A stretch of 64,000 nt of DNA from Actinoplanes lutulentus (GTDB lineage: Bacteria; Actinomycetota; Actinomycetes; Mycobacteriales; Micromonosporaceae), in the NCBI RefSeq assembly GCF_003259845.1, contig NZ_QLMJ01000026.1:62001-126000 (forward strand). Direction: 5' to 3'. Numbering within the stretch: the first letter of the stretch is position 1; every line of letters starts with the position of its first letter. Under the pieces are notes generated by a model. It was not told the DNA's origin. It made no database searches and saw only the letters and a program-made list of their open reading frames with translations. A program made the translations under genes and the position numbers. Below are positions 45,911 through 54,695 of the stretch, one piece after another.

Positions 45911-48391
45911 CTACGCGCCGCGCAGCACCGCTCCGAAACGGGACGCGGTCACCGCCACGGCGGCGTCGCGGGCGGCGATCGTCTCCTCCGACGTCAGCGT
46001 CCGGTCCGGGGCGCGGAACGTCAGCTTGTACGCCAGCGAACGCTTCCCGGAGCCGAGCTGCTCCGACTCGTACACGTCGAAGAGCGCGACCGATTCGAGC
46101 AGCTCGCCCGCGCCCTCGGCGAGAGCGGACCGCACGTCGCCGGCCGGAACCGCACGGTCCAGCACCAGCGCCACGTCGATCAGCGCCGCCGGGAACGTGG
46201 AGATCCGCGGCGCGTCGATCACCGGGGCGGCCGGCAGCGCGTCCAGGTTGATCTCGGCGGCTGACGTCCGCTTCGGCAGCTCGAACGCCGCCACGACGGA
46301 GGGGTGCAGTTCGCCCGCGTACCCGATCACGATGCCGTCGACCAGGATCGCCGCGCATCGGCCGGGGTGCCACGGCGCCTGCTCTGCCGCGCGTACCGAA
46401 ATCCGCGAAGCGAGAAGGCCCGCGGCCGCGACCGCGACGCGCGCCGCCTCGATGGCGTCCGCCCACCCGGCCGCGCGTCCTTCGCCCCACCAACCGGCCG
46501 GGTCGAGGTCGCCGGTCAGCACCACGGCGAGGTGCCACGGCTGCGCGGGGACGATGGTGTTGGCGGCGGCCCACTCCTCGGCGGTGGGACGGCGGTCGAC
46601 ACCGAGCGCCGGAGGCGCGGATGCGGCGAGGTGCGGCAGGAAGACCGTGCCGGTCTCGAAGAGCGCCACGTCACGACGGCCACGGCCCAGGTTCCGCTTG
46701 AGGATGCCGAGCAGGGGCGCGAGCAGCGACGTACGCAGCAGCGGCTCCTCCTCGGACAACGGGTTGGTGAGCCGCACCGCGCTACGACGGGGATCGTCGA
46801 CGGCCAGACCGAGAGCGTCGGCCGTCGACGGCGCGACGAACGGGTAGGACAGCACCTCGACGTACCCGTTCTCGGCCAGGGCGCGGCCGATCGAGCGACG
46901 CTGGCGCTGCGCCGGGGTGAGACCGTTGCTGCTGCCGGCCGGCGGCAGCACGCTCGGGATGTCGTTGTAACCGCCGAGCCGGGCCACCTCCTCGACCAGG
47001 TCGATCGGGGCGAGCAGGTCGGGACGCCAGGTCGGCGGAACGACGTGGAGAGGATCCGTGCCGCTCACGGCGCAGCCAACGCGAGTCAGCAAGTCCGTGA
47101 TCTTGGCGGCGGAGAAGTCCAGCCCAACGATCTGGGAGGGCAACCCGACCGGCAGCGGGACCGGCGCCGGCGGCACCACGTGGTCGATGTCGAGGATCCG
47201 CTCGTCCACGGTTCCCCCGGCGTGCTCCGTCAGGATCTCGACGGCCCGCTGCAGCGCCACCAGCGGCAACTGCGGGTCGACACCCCGCTCCCAGCGTTTC
47301 GCGGCCTCGCTGAACAGCTTGTGCCGCCGCGCGGTCCGGCCGACCATGATCGGGTCCCAGTGTGCGGCTTCCAGGAGCACGTCGACAGTGCCCTGCTGCC
47401 ACTCGCTGGTCTCGCCACCCATCACGGCGGCGAGCGAGATCGGACCGGTCTCGTCGCAGATCACCATGTCCTCGGCGTCGAGAACGCGGGCCACACCGTC
47501 GAGGGTGGTCAGTTTCTCGCCCGGGTGGGCACGGCGCACGACGAGGCCGCCCTTGAGCCGGTTCAGGTCGAAGACGTGCATCGGCTGACCGAGTTCGATC
47601 ATCAGGTAGTTGGTGATGTCGACGGGCAGCGAGATGGTGCGGATGCCGGCCGCGACGAGGCGGCGCTGCATCCACTCCGGTGACGGCGCGTCCGGATCGA
47701 TGCCACGCACGACGCGGGCGGCGAAGCGGTCACAGCCGACGGTGTCGTCGATGGCGACAGGATGCGGCGCCTCCGAAGAAGCCCCAGAAGCAGAAACAGC
47801 AGCCGGATCAGTGAAAGCCACCCCGAAATGCGTGGCGAGCTCGCGCGCGATCCCTCGCACGCTCATCTCGTACCCACGGTCCGGCGTGATCTCGACCTCG
47901 ATCAGCACCTCGTCGAGGCCGACCACCGGTCGCGCGTCGGCGCCCGGCTTCTCCGCGAGAGAGGCGGGCAGCACGATGATGCCCGAGTGGTCCCCGGACA
48001 ACCCGAGCTCCGCGGACGAGCAGATCATGCCGTTCGAGTTGCGCCCGTACGTCTTCCGCGCGCCGATCTTGAATCCGCCCGGCAGCTCGCCACCGGGCAG
48101 GATGACCACCACGAGGTCGCCCTCGGCGAAGTTGCGGGCGCCGCAGACGATCTCCTGCGGCGCGTCCCGGCCGACGTCGACAGTGGTGAAGCGGATCGGC
48201 TTCTTGAAACCGGTCAGCTCCTCGATGGTGAGCACCCGGCCGACGACCAGGTCACCGGTGACCGTGGCGGCCTGGTCGACGATGCCCTCGACCTCCATGC
48301 CCAGGTTGGTCAGCGCGGTGTCCAGCTCCGAAGCCGTGATCCCGGCGGGCAGCTCGACGTACTCGCGCAGCCACGACAGTGACGTCTTCAT
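45911..48391 (-). CDS. pheT: Phenylalanine-tRNA ligase beta subunit
   Basis: 826 residues; with PheS forms the alpha2beta2 enzyme. Domains in order: N-terminal tRNA-binding fold (GDLVVGRVLTIEELTGFKKP, about 45-150), B3/4 editing domain, B5 (about 400-470, GLDFSAAKITDLLTRVGCAV), core, and C-terminal anticodon-binding domain (ISTFPAALIDVALVLDRAVP). ATG at 48391, 4 bp after the pheS stop. Confidence 0.97.
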   Translation of the reverse strand: MKTSLSWLREYVELPAGITASELDTALTNLGMEVEGIVDQAATVTGDLVVGRVLTIEELTGFKKPIRFTTVDVGRDAPQEIVCGARNFAEGDLVVVILPGGELPGGFKIGARKTYGRNSNGMICSSAELGLSGDHSGIIVLPASLAEKPGADARPVVGLDEVLIEVEITPDRGYEMSVRGIARELATHFGVAFTDPAAVSASGASSEAPHPVAIDDTVGCDRFAARVVRGIDPDAPSPEWMQRRLVAAGIRTISLPVDITNYLMIELGQPMHVFDLNRLKGGLVVRRAHPGEKLTTLDGVARVLDAEDMVICDETGPISLAAVMGGETSEWQQGTVDVLLEAAHWDPIMVGRTARRHKLFSEAAKRWERGVDPQLPLVALQRAVEILTEHAGGTVDERILDIDHVVPPAPVPLPVGLPSQIVGLDFSAAKITDLLTRVGCAVSGTDPLHVVPPTWRPDLLAPIDLVEEVARLGGYNDIPSVLPPAGSSNGLTPAQRQRRSIGRALAENGYVEVLSYPFVAPSTADALGLAVDDPRRSAVRLTNPLSEEEPLLRTSLLAPLLGILKRNLGRGRRDVALFETGTVFLPHLAASAPPALGVDRRPTAEEWAAANTIVPAQPWHLAVVLTGDLDPAGWWGEGRAAGWADAIEAARVAVAAAGLLASRISVRAAEQAPWHPGRCAAILVDGIVIGYAGELHPSVVAAFELPKRTSAAEINLDALPAAPVIDAPRISTFPAALIDVALVLDRAVPAGDVRSALAEGAGELLESVALFDVYESEQLGSGKRSLAYKLTFRAPDRTLTSEETIAARDAAVAVTASRFGAVLRGA

Positions 48392-48395
48392 CGCT

Positions 48396-49457
48396 TCAGG
48401 ACTCCATTCCGAAGTTCGTGGTGAACCGCACGTCGCCCTCGACCATGTCGCGCATGTCGCTGACACCGTTGCGGAACATCAGGGTCCGCTCGACACCCAT
48501 GCCGAACGCGAACCCGCTGTAGCGGGCCGGGTCGATGCCGCAGGCGGTGAGCACCCGCGGGTTGACCATGCCGCAGCCACCCCACTCGACCCAGCGCGGG
48601 CCGTCGCGGTGCTGCGCGAACCAGACGTCGAACTCGGCGGACGGCTCGGTGAACGGGAAGTAGTGCGGCCGCCAGCGGGTCTTCGCGTCCGGGCCGAACA
48701 TCGCCTTGGCGAAGTGGTCGAGCGTGCCGCGCAGGTGGGCCATCGTGATGCCCTCGTCGATCACCAGGCCTTCGATCTGGTGGAAGACCGGGCTGTGCGT
48801 CGCGTCGAGCTCGTCGGTCCGGTACGCCCGGCCGGGGCTGACCACATAGATCGGAGGCTGCCGGTCGAGCATGGTCCGCACCTGGCCGGGTGAGGTGTGC
48901 GTCCGCATCACCAGGCCGGGAAGGTCCACGAAGAACGTGTCGGCGGAACCGCGTACCGGGTTGTCCGGTCCGATGTTGAGCGCGTCGAAGTTGGCCCACT
49001 CCAGCTCCAGCTGGGGACCGTCGACGATGTCGTAACCCATGCCGATGAACACGTCACCCATGTGTTCCATGAGGGTGGTCAGCGGGTGCCGGGCGCCGCG
49101 CGGGCGGCGGGTCCACGGCAGAGTGACGTCGACGCGCTCCTCGACGAGGACCCGGGCGGCCTGGTCGGCCTCAAGCTCGGCGGCGCGGGCGTCGAAAGCC
49201 GCCTGCACGGCCTGACGGGCCACGTTGACCCGCTTGCCGGCGTCGGATTTCGCGGCCGGCGGCAGCGAGCCGATCTCCCGGCGCGCGAGGGACACCGGCG
49301 AGCGGTCGCCGAGGTGAGCGGGCTTCAGAGCGCCGAGCGCGTCGAGGTCGGCGGCCGAGGCGAACGCCTTCTCAGCGTCCACGACCGCGCCCTCAAGAGA
49401 CTCGGGCGACAGCAGGACGGCCTGCTTCGGGTCGTACGGATCGTTGCGGTAGGACAT
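48396..49457 (-). CDS. pheS: Phenylalanine-tRNA ligase alpha subunit
   Basis: 353 residues from the ATG at 49457 (MSYRNDPYDP) with GAGGGAG upstream. N-terminal coiled coil, then class II motifs: HPLTTLMEHMGDVFIGMGY, RTHTSPGQVRTM (motif 2 region) and GFAFGMGVERTLM (motif 3). Upstream region contains a possible leader peptide and hairpin. Operon with pheT. Confidence 0.97.
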   Translation of the reverse strand: MSYRNDPYDPKQAVLLSPESLEGAVVDAEKAFASAADLDALGALKPAHLGDRSPVSLARREIGSLPPAAKSDAGKRVNVARQAVQAAFDARAAELEADQAARVLVEERVDVTLPWTRRPRGARHPLTTLMEHMGDVFIGMGYDIVDGPQLELEWANFDALNIGPDNPVRGSADTFFVDLPGLVMRTHTSPGQVRTMLDRQPPIYVVSPGRAYRTDELDATHSPVFHQIEGLVIDEGITMAHLRGTLDHFAKAMFGPDAKTRWRPHYFPFTEPSAEFDVWFAQHRDGPRWVEWGGCGMVNPRVLTACGIDPARYSGFAFGMGVERTLMFRNGVSDMRDMVEGDVRFTTNFGMES

Positions 49458-49542
49458 GGTCTCCCTCACACGAATTTGCCGAAGGCAGTCTACGGAGGCG
49501 CGGCATGGCCGCAGCCCGCCGGTCAGAGGGAGCGCAGAAAAG

Positions 49543-49596
49543 TCAGATCTGGCGCCCGCGACCAGCGGGCTGCATAAACAGAAGTCGACCTGACAT
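49543..49596 (-). CDS. Possible 17-codon leader peptide upstream of pheS
   Basis: Short frame MSGRLLFMQPAGRGRQI starting 7 nt after a TAAGCT -10 box, so it would be read from the first base of a leaderless mRNA. A GCCCGC/GCGGGC hairpin (49554-49570) lies within codons 9-15 and is followed by CTTTTCT. Layout recalls transcription attenuation, but only one Phe codon (codon 7) is present, so Phe-controlled attenuation is weakly supported. Confidence 0.4.
   Translation of the reverse strand: MSGRLLFMQPAGRGRQI
49554..49570 (-). terminator. Hairpin between the rRNA methyltransferase gene and pheS
   Basis: GCCCGC-5 nt-GCGGGC; in pheS sense followed after about 9 nt by CTTTTCT. Either ends the rlm-type gene or attenuates pheS. 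Confidence 0.45.
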
Positions 49597-49603
49597 GCGT
49601 CCC

Positions 49604-49609
49604 AGCTTA
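49604..49609 (-). promoter_or_regulatory. -10 box (TAAGCT) of pheS, immediately after the methyltransferase stop
   Basis: Minus-strand TAnnnT ending 7 nt before an ATG at 49596. Confidence 0.5.
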
Positions 49610-49612
49610 CCG

Positions 49613-50386
49613 TCAGCGCTGCGCGCGAGCCGAGGCATATAAACAGACGGCGGCGGCCGCGGCGAGGTTCAGGCTCTCCGCCTCGCCGTAGATCGGCACC
49701 CGGACCCGCCGGTCGGCGCCCTTGAGCAGCTCGGCGGAGAGGCCGTGCGCCTCCGAGCCGAACAGCCACGCCGTCGGGGCGGCCAGCTGACCGCCGTCGA
49801 GCAGCGAGTCCACGTCGTCCTCACCGGTGCCGCTGGTGGCGAGCACCTGGAGCCCGCTGTCCTGCAGCAGCTCGACCACGGACAACGGGGAACGGACGAC
49901 GTCCACGTGGAACAGCGAGCCGGCCGACGCGCGTACGCACTTGCCGTTGTAGGGATCGACGGCGTCGCCGGCGAAGATCACCGCGCTCGCACCCGCCGCG
50001 TCGGCCGTGCGCAGCACGGTCCCGGCGTTGCCCGGATCACGGATCTCCGCGACCACCGCGACCAGCCGGGGCTGTTTGGCGAGCGCCTCGGCGATCGGCA
50101 CGTCGTTCTGCTCACAGACCGCGACGAGACCCTGCGGGCTGACCGTCTCGGTCAGCGCGGCGAGCGCGTCGTCGGTCACCGGCGAGACCTCGGGCGCCTG
50201 CGCGGCCAGGTCGCCGTACCGGCTCAGCGCGTGGCCGGTGGCGAACAGCTCCAGCACGGCGCCGGCGGCGAGTGCCTCGCGAACGGCCTGCGGCCCTTCG
50301 GCGAGGAATCGGCCGGTCTGATCGCGATCCTTGCGCCGCTGCAGACGCCGGGCCGTCATGATCCGAGGGGTACGAGGTGTGAACAT
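49613..50386 (-). CDS. SpoU/TrmH-family RNA 2'-O-methyltransferase
   Basis: 257 residues. N-terminal L30e-like substrate-binding domain (RRKDRDQTGRFLAEGPQAV), then SPOUT motifs 1-3: IRDPGNAGTVLRTADAAG, LFGSEAHGL and PIYGEAESLNLAAAAAV. Position after rplT matches Streptomyces tsnR-like/rRNA methyltransferases; target nucleotide (23S rRNA likely) is not readable. Separated from rplT by a terminator hairpin. Confidence 0.92.
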   Translation of the reverse strand: MFTPRTPRIMTARRLQRRKDRDQTGRFLAEGPQAVREALAAGAVLELFATGHALSRYGDLAAQAPEVSPVTDDALAALTETVSPQGLVAVCEQNDVPIAEALAKQPRLVAVVAEIRDPGNAGTVLRTADAAGASAVIFAGDAVDPYNGKCVRASAGSLFHVDVVRSPLSVVELLQDSGLQVLATSGTGEDDVDSLLDGGQLAAPTAWLFGSEAHGLSAELLKGADRRVRVPIYGEAESLNLAAAAAVCLYASARAQR

Positions 50387-50410
50387 CCCTGGTCTCCGTA
50401 GAAACGACGA

Positions 50411-50436
50411 GCGCCTCCCGACGAATCGGGAGGCGC
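50411..50436 (-). terminator. Terminator after rplT
   Basis: GCGCCTCCCGA / TCGGGAGGCGC, 11-bp perfect stem with a 4-nt loop, 22 bp past the rplT stop; weak T content follows (TCGTCGTTT). Confidence 0.8.
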
Positions 50437-50458
50437 CTCGAAAAAGTGCTACGCGATA

Positions 50459-50851
50459 TCAGGCAGCCTGAGCGGCAGCGCCGCCGGTGCCCTCGGCAGC
50501 GACAGCCGCGCGAGCGATCTCGACGATGCCGGCGAACGCGACAGCGTCGTTGACCGCGAGCTCCGCCAGGATCTTGCGGTCCACCTCGACCTCGGCCAGC
50601 TTCAGACCCTGGATCAGGCGGTTGTAGGTCATGCCGTTGGCCCGAGCGGCCGCGTTGATGCGCGTGATCCACAGCTGGCGGAAGTCGCCCTTGCGGTCAC
50701 GGCGGTCGCGGTACGCGTACTGCATCGAGTGCAGCACCTGCTCTTTGGCCTTGCGGTACAGGCGCGAGCGCTGGCCGCGGTAGCCACTCGCGGTCTCGAG
50801 CAGGGTACGGCGCTTCTTCTGGGCGTTTACCGCCCGCTTGACGCGTGCCAT
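50459..50851 (-). CDS. rplT: Ribosomal protein bL20
   Basis: 130 residues. MARVKRAVNAQKKRRTLL, ASGYRGQRSRLYRKAKEQ and LWITRINAAARANGMTYN are diagnostic. Slightly longer than the usual 118-120 because of an Ala-rich C-terminal tail. Third gene of infC-rpmI-rplT. Confidence 0.98.
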   Translation of the reverse strand: MARVKRAVNAQKKRRTLLETASGYRGQRSRLYRKAKEQVLHSMQYAYRDRRDRKGDFRQLWITRINAAARANGMTYNRLIQGLKLAEVEVDRKILAELAVNDAVAFAGIVEIARAAVAAEGTGGAAAQAA

Positions 50852-50888
50852 TTCTAGTTACTCCTTAGGGGAACTGGTCAGGCTCGCG

Positions 50889-51083
50889 TCAGCGGCCCAG
50901 AAGCTTGTTCACTCGCTTGGTGTCGGCCTTGGCCACGGTGACCGTGCCGGTCATCCGGCGGGTGACCCGGGAGGACTTGTGCTCCAGCAGGTGACGCTTA
51001 CCGGCCTGCTCGGTGACGAGCTTGCCCTTACCGGTGACCTTCACCCGCTTGCCCATGCCGGTGTGGCTCTTCATCTTCGGCAC
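50889..51083 (-). CDS. rpmI: Ribosomal protein bL35
   Basis: 64 residues, the family length, from a GTG at 51083 (VPKMKSHTGMGKRVKVTG) with GAGG 7 nt upstream; a start at 51113 would add a non-conserved N-terminus. Between infC and rplT. Confidence 0.97.
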   Translation of the reverse strand: MPKMKSHTGMGKRVKVTGKGKLVTEQAGKRHLLEHKSSRVTRRMTGTVTVAKADTKRVNKLLGR

Positions 51084-51138
51084 TGAACGCCTCTTTCTGA
51101 TCTTTCCCGGCAACCGAGGGGAGGCCGAGAAAAGCTGA

Positions 51139-51762
51139 TTACTCTGCGGTGCTTTCGGCCGGGGCCGCGACGGCCTCGGCTTCTTCGCCTTCGCGCGGCT
51201 CCCGCGGCGGACGCGCGTTGGCGGCGACCGTGGCGGCCGCTGCGGCCTTCGTGGCCCGGTGCGGGGCCAACACCATAATCATGTTCCGGCCGTCCTGCTT
51301 GGGACTGGCCTCGACGAAGCCGAGCTCAGAGATCTCCTCGCTGAGCCGGCGAAGCAGCCGGAATCCCAGCTCGGGGCGGCTCTGCTCACGGCCGCGGAAC
51401 ATGATCGTCACCTTGACCTTGTCGCCCGCCTTGAGGAACCGGACGACGTGACCCTTTTTGGTCTCGTAGTCGTGCGGGTCGATCTTCGGCCGAAGCTTCA
51501 TTTCCTTGATGACGGTTTGCTGCTGGTTGCGCCGCGCTTCGCGAGCCTTGAGTGCGCTCTCGTACTTGAACTTGCCGAAGTCCATGAGCTTGCACACCGG
51601 CGGCCGCGCCATCGGAGCAACCTCGACCAGGTCCAGGTCGACATCCGCAGCCAGCTGGAGAGCGCGCTCGAGCGGCACAATGCCGACCTGCTCACCCTCC
51701 GGACCGACCAGGCGGACCTCACGAGCCCGGATCTGTTCGTTCACGCGTGGTTCGACGCTGAT
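51139..51762 (-). CDS. infC: Translation initiation factor IF-3 with probable ATC start codon
   Basis: 207 residues if started at ATC 51762 (reading ISVEPRVNEQIRAREVRLVG). The in-frame GTG at 51744 would drop the ISVEPR segment, which is family-like, and lies 22 nt from the ribosome site AGGAGG (51767-51772); the ATC is 4 nt from it, and a TGA closes the frame just upstream. infC is known for rare start codons (AUU in E. coli) used in self-regulation. N-domain plus C-domain (KIDPHDYETKKGHVVRFLK, FRGREQSRPELG) are complete; an Ala/Glu-rich tail follows. Confidence 0.9.
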   Translation of the reverse strand: MSVEPRVNEQIRAREVRLVGPEGEQVGIVPLERALQLAADVDLDLVEVAPMARPPVCKLMDFGKFKYESALKAREARRNQQQTVIKEMKLRPKIDPHDYETKKGHVVRFLKAGDKVKVTIMFRGREQSRPELGFRLLRRLSEEISELGFVEASPKQDGRNMIMVLAPHRATKAAAAATVAANARPPREPREGEEAEAVAAPAESTAE

Positions 51763-51878
51763 GGGGCCTCCTCAGAACGTTGTTCTCTCATCCATAACGC
51801 CGTGTGCGTTACGAATGATGCCAATGGCGGTCGGCCCCGAGTGTCCCGATGGTGGCGGGACGCCGGGAAAGCAGAAGA

Positions 51879-51911
51879 CCCCGTCAGTGCTGTGAAAAGC
51901 ACATGGCGGGG
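51879..51911 (-). terminator. Hairpin in the infC leader (possible attenuator)
   Basis: CCCCG..AGTGCT / AGCAC...CGGGG with a short loop, in infC sense followed by TCTTCTGCTTT. Lies about 120 bp before infC, where early termination or IF3/L20 control could act. Confidence 0.5.
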
Positions 51912-52104
51912 CCCGCTCGACCGGTCATCGGCGTCCGGGAGGACGCGCCCCAGCACAGAGCAGAACTCTGTCCGGGTGACCGGACCCAGCCACCTAAGTG
52001 ACTCGGGTGGGAACCTAGCGGGCTCCTCTTTCGCGCCTGTGCCCTCTTTCCGGAGACCGGTTCGAGGGCATGGCGTGGTCGACTAGCGGCAAGTCTAGCA
52101 GCTC

Positions 52105-52136
52105 CGCTGGTGGCTCCCTCACGGGAGCCACCAGCG
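52105..52136 (-). terminator. Terminator after the his operon
   Basis: CGCTGGTGGCTCCC / GGGAGCCACCAGCG, 14-bp perfect stem with TCAC loop, just after the stop at 52145. Confidence 0.88.
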
Positions 52137-52144
52137 GGTGAAAC

Positions 52145-52591
52145 TCAGGCTTCCGTCGCCGCCGAGTGCAAGGACCTGAGGGTACGCACACCCTCCACCG
52201 CGTAGTCCTTGTCGACCGCCTGCAACGCGTGCACCGAGACCTGATCGTCGTCGAGCAGCTCCAGGCTCGCCCAGGCCGCGTTCCGGTCGAAGCGGACCGC
52301 ACGGATCACGTCCCACGGCAGGTCGTAACCGCCCACCACGTTGCGCACGTGCACGCCCTGCTCGTCAGCGGTGACCCGCGGACGGCAGAACGCCAGGATG
52401 CCCAGCCCGAGCAGGATGCCCAGCCCGATCATCGCGGCCTGGTCACCGCGCTGGAAGCTGGCCCGCGAGTTCTCGAACCCGGCGTTGCCGTGCAGGCCGA
52501 AGCTCAGGACGGTGAACAGCACCGCCACCGCGATCGCCGCCGGGATCGCCACCACCCGGATCTTCTTGGGCCGGAAGACAACCGCTGTCAT
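52145..52591 (-). CDS. PH-domain membrane protein
   Basis: 148 residues from the ATG at 52591 (overlapping the hisG stop by 1 bp). Two membrane helices (VVAIPAAIAVAVLFTVLSFG, about 10-30, and AMIGLGILLGLGILAFC) followed by a small bacterial PH domain (VTADEQGVHVRNVVGGYDLP, VIRAVRFDRNAAWASLELL). A gene of this type often follows hisG in actinomycetes. Function unknown. Confidence 0.85.
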   Translation of the reverse strand: MTAVVFRPKKIRVVAIPAAIAVAVLFTVLSFGLHGNAGFENSRASFQRGDQAAMIGLGILLGLGILAFCRPRVTADEQGVHVRNVVGGYDLPWDVIRAVRFDRNAAWASLELLDDDQVSVHALQAVDKDYAVEGVRTLRSLHSAATEA

Positions 52592-53433
52592 CACAACCTG
52601 CAATTCGCGATGTCGGTGACGAGGATGGCACGGGCGCCCAGCTCGTACAGCTCGTCCATGATGCGGTGCACCTCGCCGCGCTGGACCATCGCCTGCACGG
52701 CGACCCAGCCCTCGCGGTGCAGCGGGGAGACCGTCGGCGACTCGATGCCCGGCGTCAGCCCGGTCGCCTGGTCCAGCAGGTCGGCCCGGACGTCGTACGC
52801 CAGCATCACGAAGTTCCGCGCCACCAGCACACCCTGCAGGCGCCGCAGCAGCTGGGCGGCGCCGGCCGGCACCTGCTCCTCACGGCCGATCAGGATGGCC
52901 GAGGACTGCATGATCGGGTCGCCGATGGTCACCAGCCCGGCCTGCCGCAGCGTCGCGCCGGTCTCGACGACGTCCGCGATCAGGTCGGCCACACCGAGAC
53001 GGACCGCGTTCTCCACCGCGCCGTCCAGGCGGACGACGTCCGCCTTCACCTCGTTCTCGGCCAGGTAACGGCCGACCACACCGGGGTACGCGGTGGCGAT
53101 CCGCCGGCCACCGATCTCGGCCGTGCTGGTCAGCGCGCCGGCCGGTGCGGCCCAGCGGAACGTGGCCTTGCCGAAGTTCAGGTCGAGCAACTCGGATGCC
53201 GGAACACCGGAGTCGACCAGCAGATCCCGGCCGGTGATGCCGAGGTCGAGGTCACCGGAGCCCACGTACGTGGCGATGTCCTTCGGACGGAGGTAGAAGA
53301 ACTCGACGTTGTTGGCTTCGTCACGGCAGAGCAGGTCTTTGGGGTCGGTGCGCTGGCGGTACCCGGCGTCCCGCAACATCTGTGACGCCGGTGCGGACAG
53401 GGTGCCCTTGTTCGGAATGGCGATGCGCAGCAT
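52591..53433 (-). CDS. hisG: ATP phosphoribosyltransferase (long form)
   Basis: First step of histidine synthesis. 280 residues from the ATG at 53433 (MLRIAIPNKGTLS). PRPP-binding DLIADVVETGATLRQAGL and a C-terminal ACT-like regulatory domain of about 75 residues (LDQATGLTPGIESPTVSPLH), so it should be histidine-inhibited and need no HisZ. Confidence 0.97.
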   Translation of the reverse strand: MLRIAIPNKGTLSAPASQMLRDAGYRQRTDPKDLLCRDEANNVEFFYLRPKDIATYVGSGDLDLGITGRDLLVDSGVPASELLDLNFGKATFRWAAPAGALTSTAEIGGRRIATAYPGVVGRYLAENEVKADVVRLDGAVENAVRLGVADLIADVVETGATLRQAGLVTIGDPIMQSSAILIGREEQVPAGAAQLLRRLQGVLVARNFVMLAYDVRADLLDQATGLTPGIESPTVSPLHREGWVAVQAMVQRGEVHRIMDELYELGARAILVTDIANCRL

Positions 53434-53477
53434 CGGACGTGCTCCTTCGATCTCTGTCAACGGGTCAGGGACGCGCG

Positions 53478-53741
53478 TCAGAGATGTCGGTAAACGTCCT
53501 TGAGCTCGAGTCCGGTGGCGATCATCAGCACCTGTGCCTGGTAGAGCAGCTGAGAGATCTCCTCGGCAGCCCGCTCCGGCCCCTCGTGCTCGGCCGCCAT
53601 CCAGGACTCGGCGGCTTCCTCGACGACCTTCTTGCCGATGAAGTGGACTCCGCGTTCGAGCGCCGCGACCGTGCTCGAACCGGGGGTCTGTTCCGCCGCC
53701 TTGCTTTGCAACTCGGCAAACAGTTCTTCGAACGTCTTCAC
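53478..53741 (-). CDS. hisE: Phosphoribosyl-ATP pyrophosphatase
   Basis: 87 residues, GTG start. MazG-like helical fold with GKKVVEEAAESWMAAEHE and EEISQLLYQAQVLM carrying the metal-binding Glu residues. Second step of histidine synthesis. Monofunctional, not fused to HisI. Upstream of hisG by 44 bp. Confidence 0.95.
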   Translation of the reverse strand: MKTFEELFAELQSKAAEQTPGSSTVAALERGVHFIGKKVVEEAAESWMAAEHEGPERAAEEISQLLYQAQVLMIATGLELKDVYRHL

Positions 53742-53806
53742 GGGAAACGATTGTGGCAGCTCATCACGTCTTGACGACGAACGCCCCCAGCCACTGGGAC
53801 GTCTTC

Positions 53807-53812
53807 TAAGCT
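53807..53812 (+). promoter_or_regulatory. -10 box (TAAGCT) of the amino-acid importer, leaderless
   Basis: Ends 7 nt before the ATG at 53820. Confidence 0.55.
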
Positions 53813-53819
53813 GCCCGGC

Positions 53820-54695
53820 ATGGTCAGCCGATACACCCCCGCTGCGCTCGGCGGCGTGGCGCTCCTCTTCGCCGCCGTCACCGCCTGCTCTCCCGTGGAG
53901 GAAGATTCCTCCCCCACCGCCTCAGCGTCGTCCTCCTCGGCGGACAACTGCGCGCCCGGCAGCCTCGCCACCGAGACGCCAGGCAAGCTGACGATCGGCA
54001 CCGACAACCCGGCGTACGAGCCATGGTTCAGTGACAACAAGCCGGCCAACGGCAAGGGCTACGAGTCCGCCGTGGCGTACGCCGTCGCCGACCGTCTCGG
54101 GTACCCGGCCGCCAACGTGGTGTGGGCGTCGGTGACGTTCAACAACGCGATCGCGCCCGGCCCGAAGGCCTTCGACATCGACATCAACCAGTTCTCCATC
54201 ACCGACGAGCGCAAGGAGGCCGTCGACTTCTCGTCGCCGTACTACCTCGTGCGGCAGACGGTGATCGCCACCAAGGGCTCGAAGATCGCCGGCGCCACGT
54301 CGATCGCCGACCTCAAGGGCGCGAAGCTCGGCGCCCAGGTCGGCACGACCAGCTACCAGGCCGTCACCGACCTGATCAAGCCGGACGCGCAGCCGTCGGT
54401 CTACAACAACAACGACGACGCGAAAGCGGCGCTGGAGAACGGCACCATCGACGGCCTCGTCGTGGACCTGCCGACCGCGTTCTACATGACCGGTGCGGAG
54501 CTCACCGACGGCCTGATCGTCGGCCAGCTGCCCCAGGTCGGCGTGCCCGAGCAGTTCGGCATCGTGCTGGACAAGGGCTCGGCGCTGACCGGATGTGTCA
54601 GCAAGGCGGTCGATCAGCTGCGCCAGGACGGAACTCTCGCTGTACTGGAGAAGACCTGGCTCGCCGACACCGCCGGAGCGCCCGAACTCTCGTGA
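53820..54695 (+). CDS. Polar amino-acid ABC transporter substrate-binding lipoprotein
   Basis: 291 residues. Lipoprotein signal ending VTAC-SPVEED (Cys near residue 23), a Ser-rich linker, then an SBP_bac_3 domain: LTIGTDNPAYEPWF, FDIDINQFSITDERKEAVDF, LKGAKLGAQVGTTSYQAV. Type fits glutamate/glutamine/basic or other polar amino acids; the exact ligand is unknown. Coupled to the permease by a GTGA overlap. Confidence 0.92.
   Translation: MVSRYTPAALGGVALLFAAVTACSPVEEDSSPTASASSSSADNCAPGSLATETPGKLTIGTDNPAYEPWFSDNKPANGKGYESAVAYAVADRLGYPAANVVWASVTFNNAIAPGPKAFDIDINQFSITDERKEAVDFSSPYYLVRQTVIATKGSKIAGATSIADLKGAKLGAQVGTTSYQAVTDLIKPDAQPSVYNNNDDAKAALENGTIDGLVVDLPTAFYMTGAELTDGLIVGQLPQVGVPEQFGIVLDKGSALTGCVSKAVDQLRQDGTLAVLEKTWLADTAGAPELS

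Larger units (their letters stand above)
51763..52144. other. infC 5' leader region
   Basis: 382 bp without a gene. Contains a hairpin at 51879-51911 in infC sense and the terminator at 52105-52136 belonging to the PH-domain gene. Probably an RNA leader that regulates infC-rpmI-rplT, as leaders do in other bacteria, but no Rfam motif is recognised. Confidence 0.6.
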
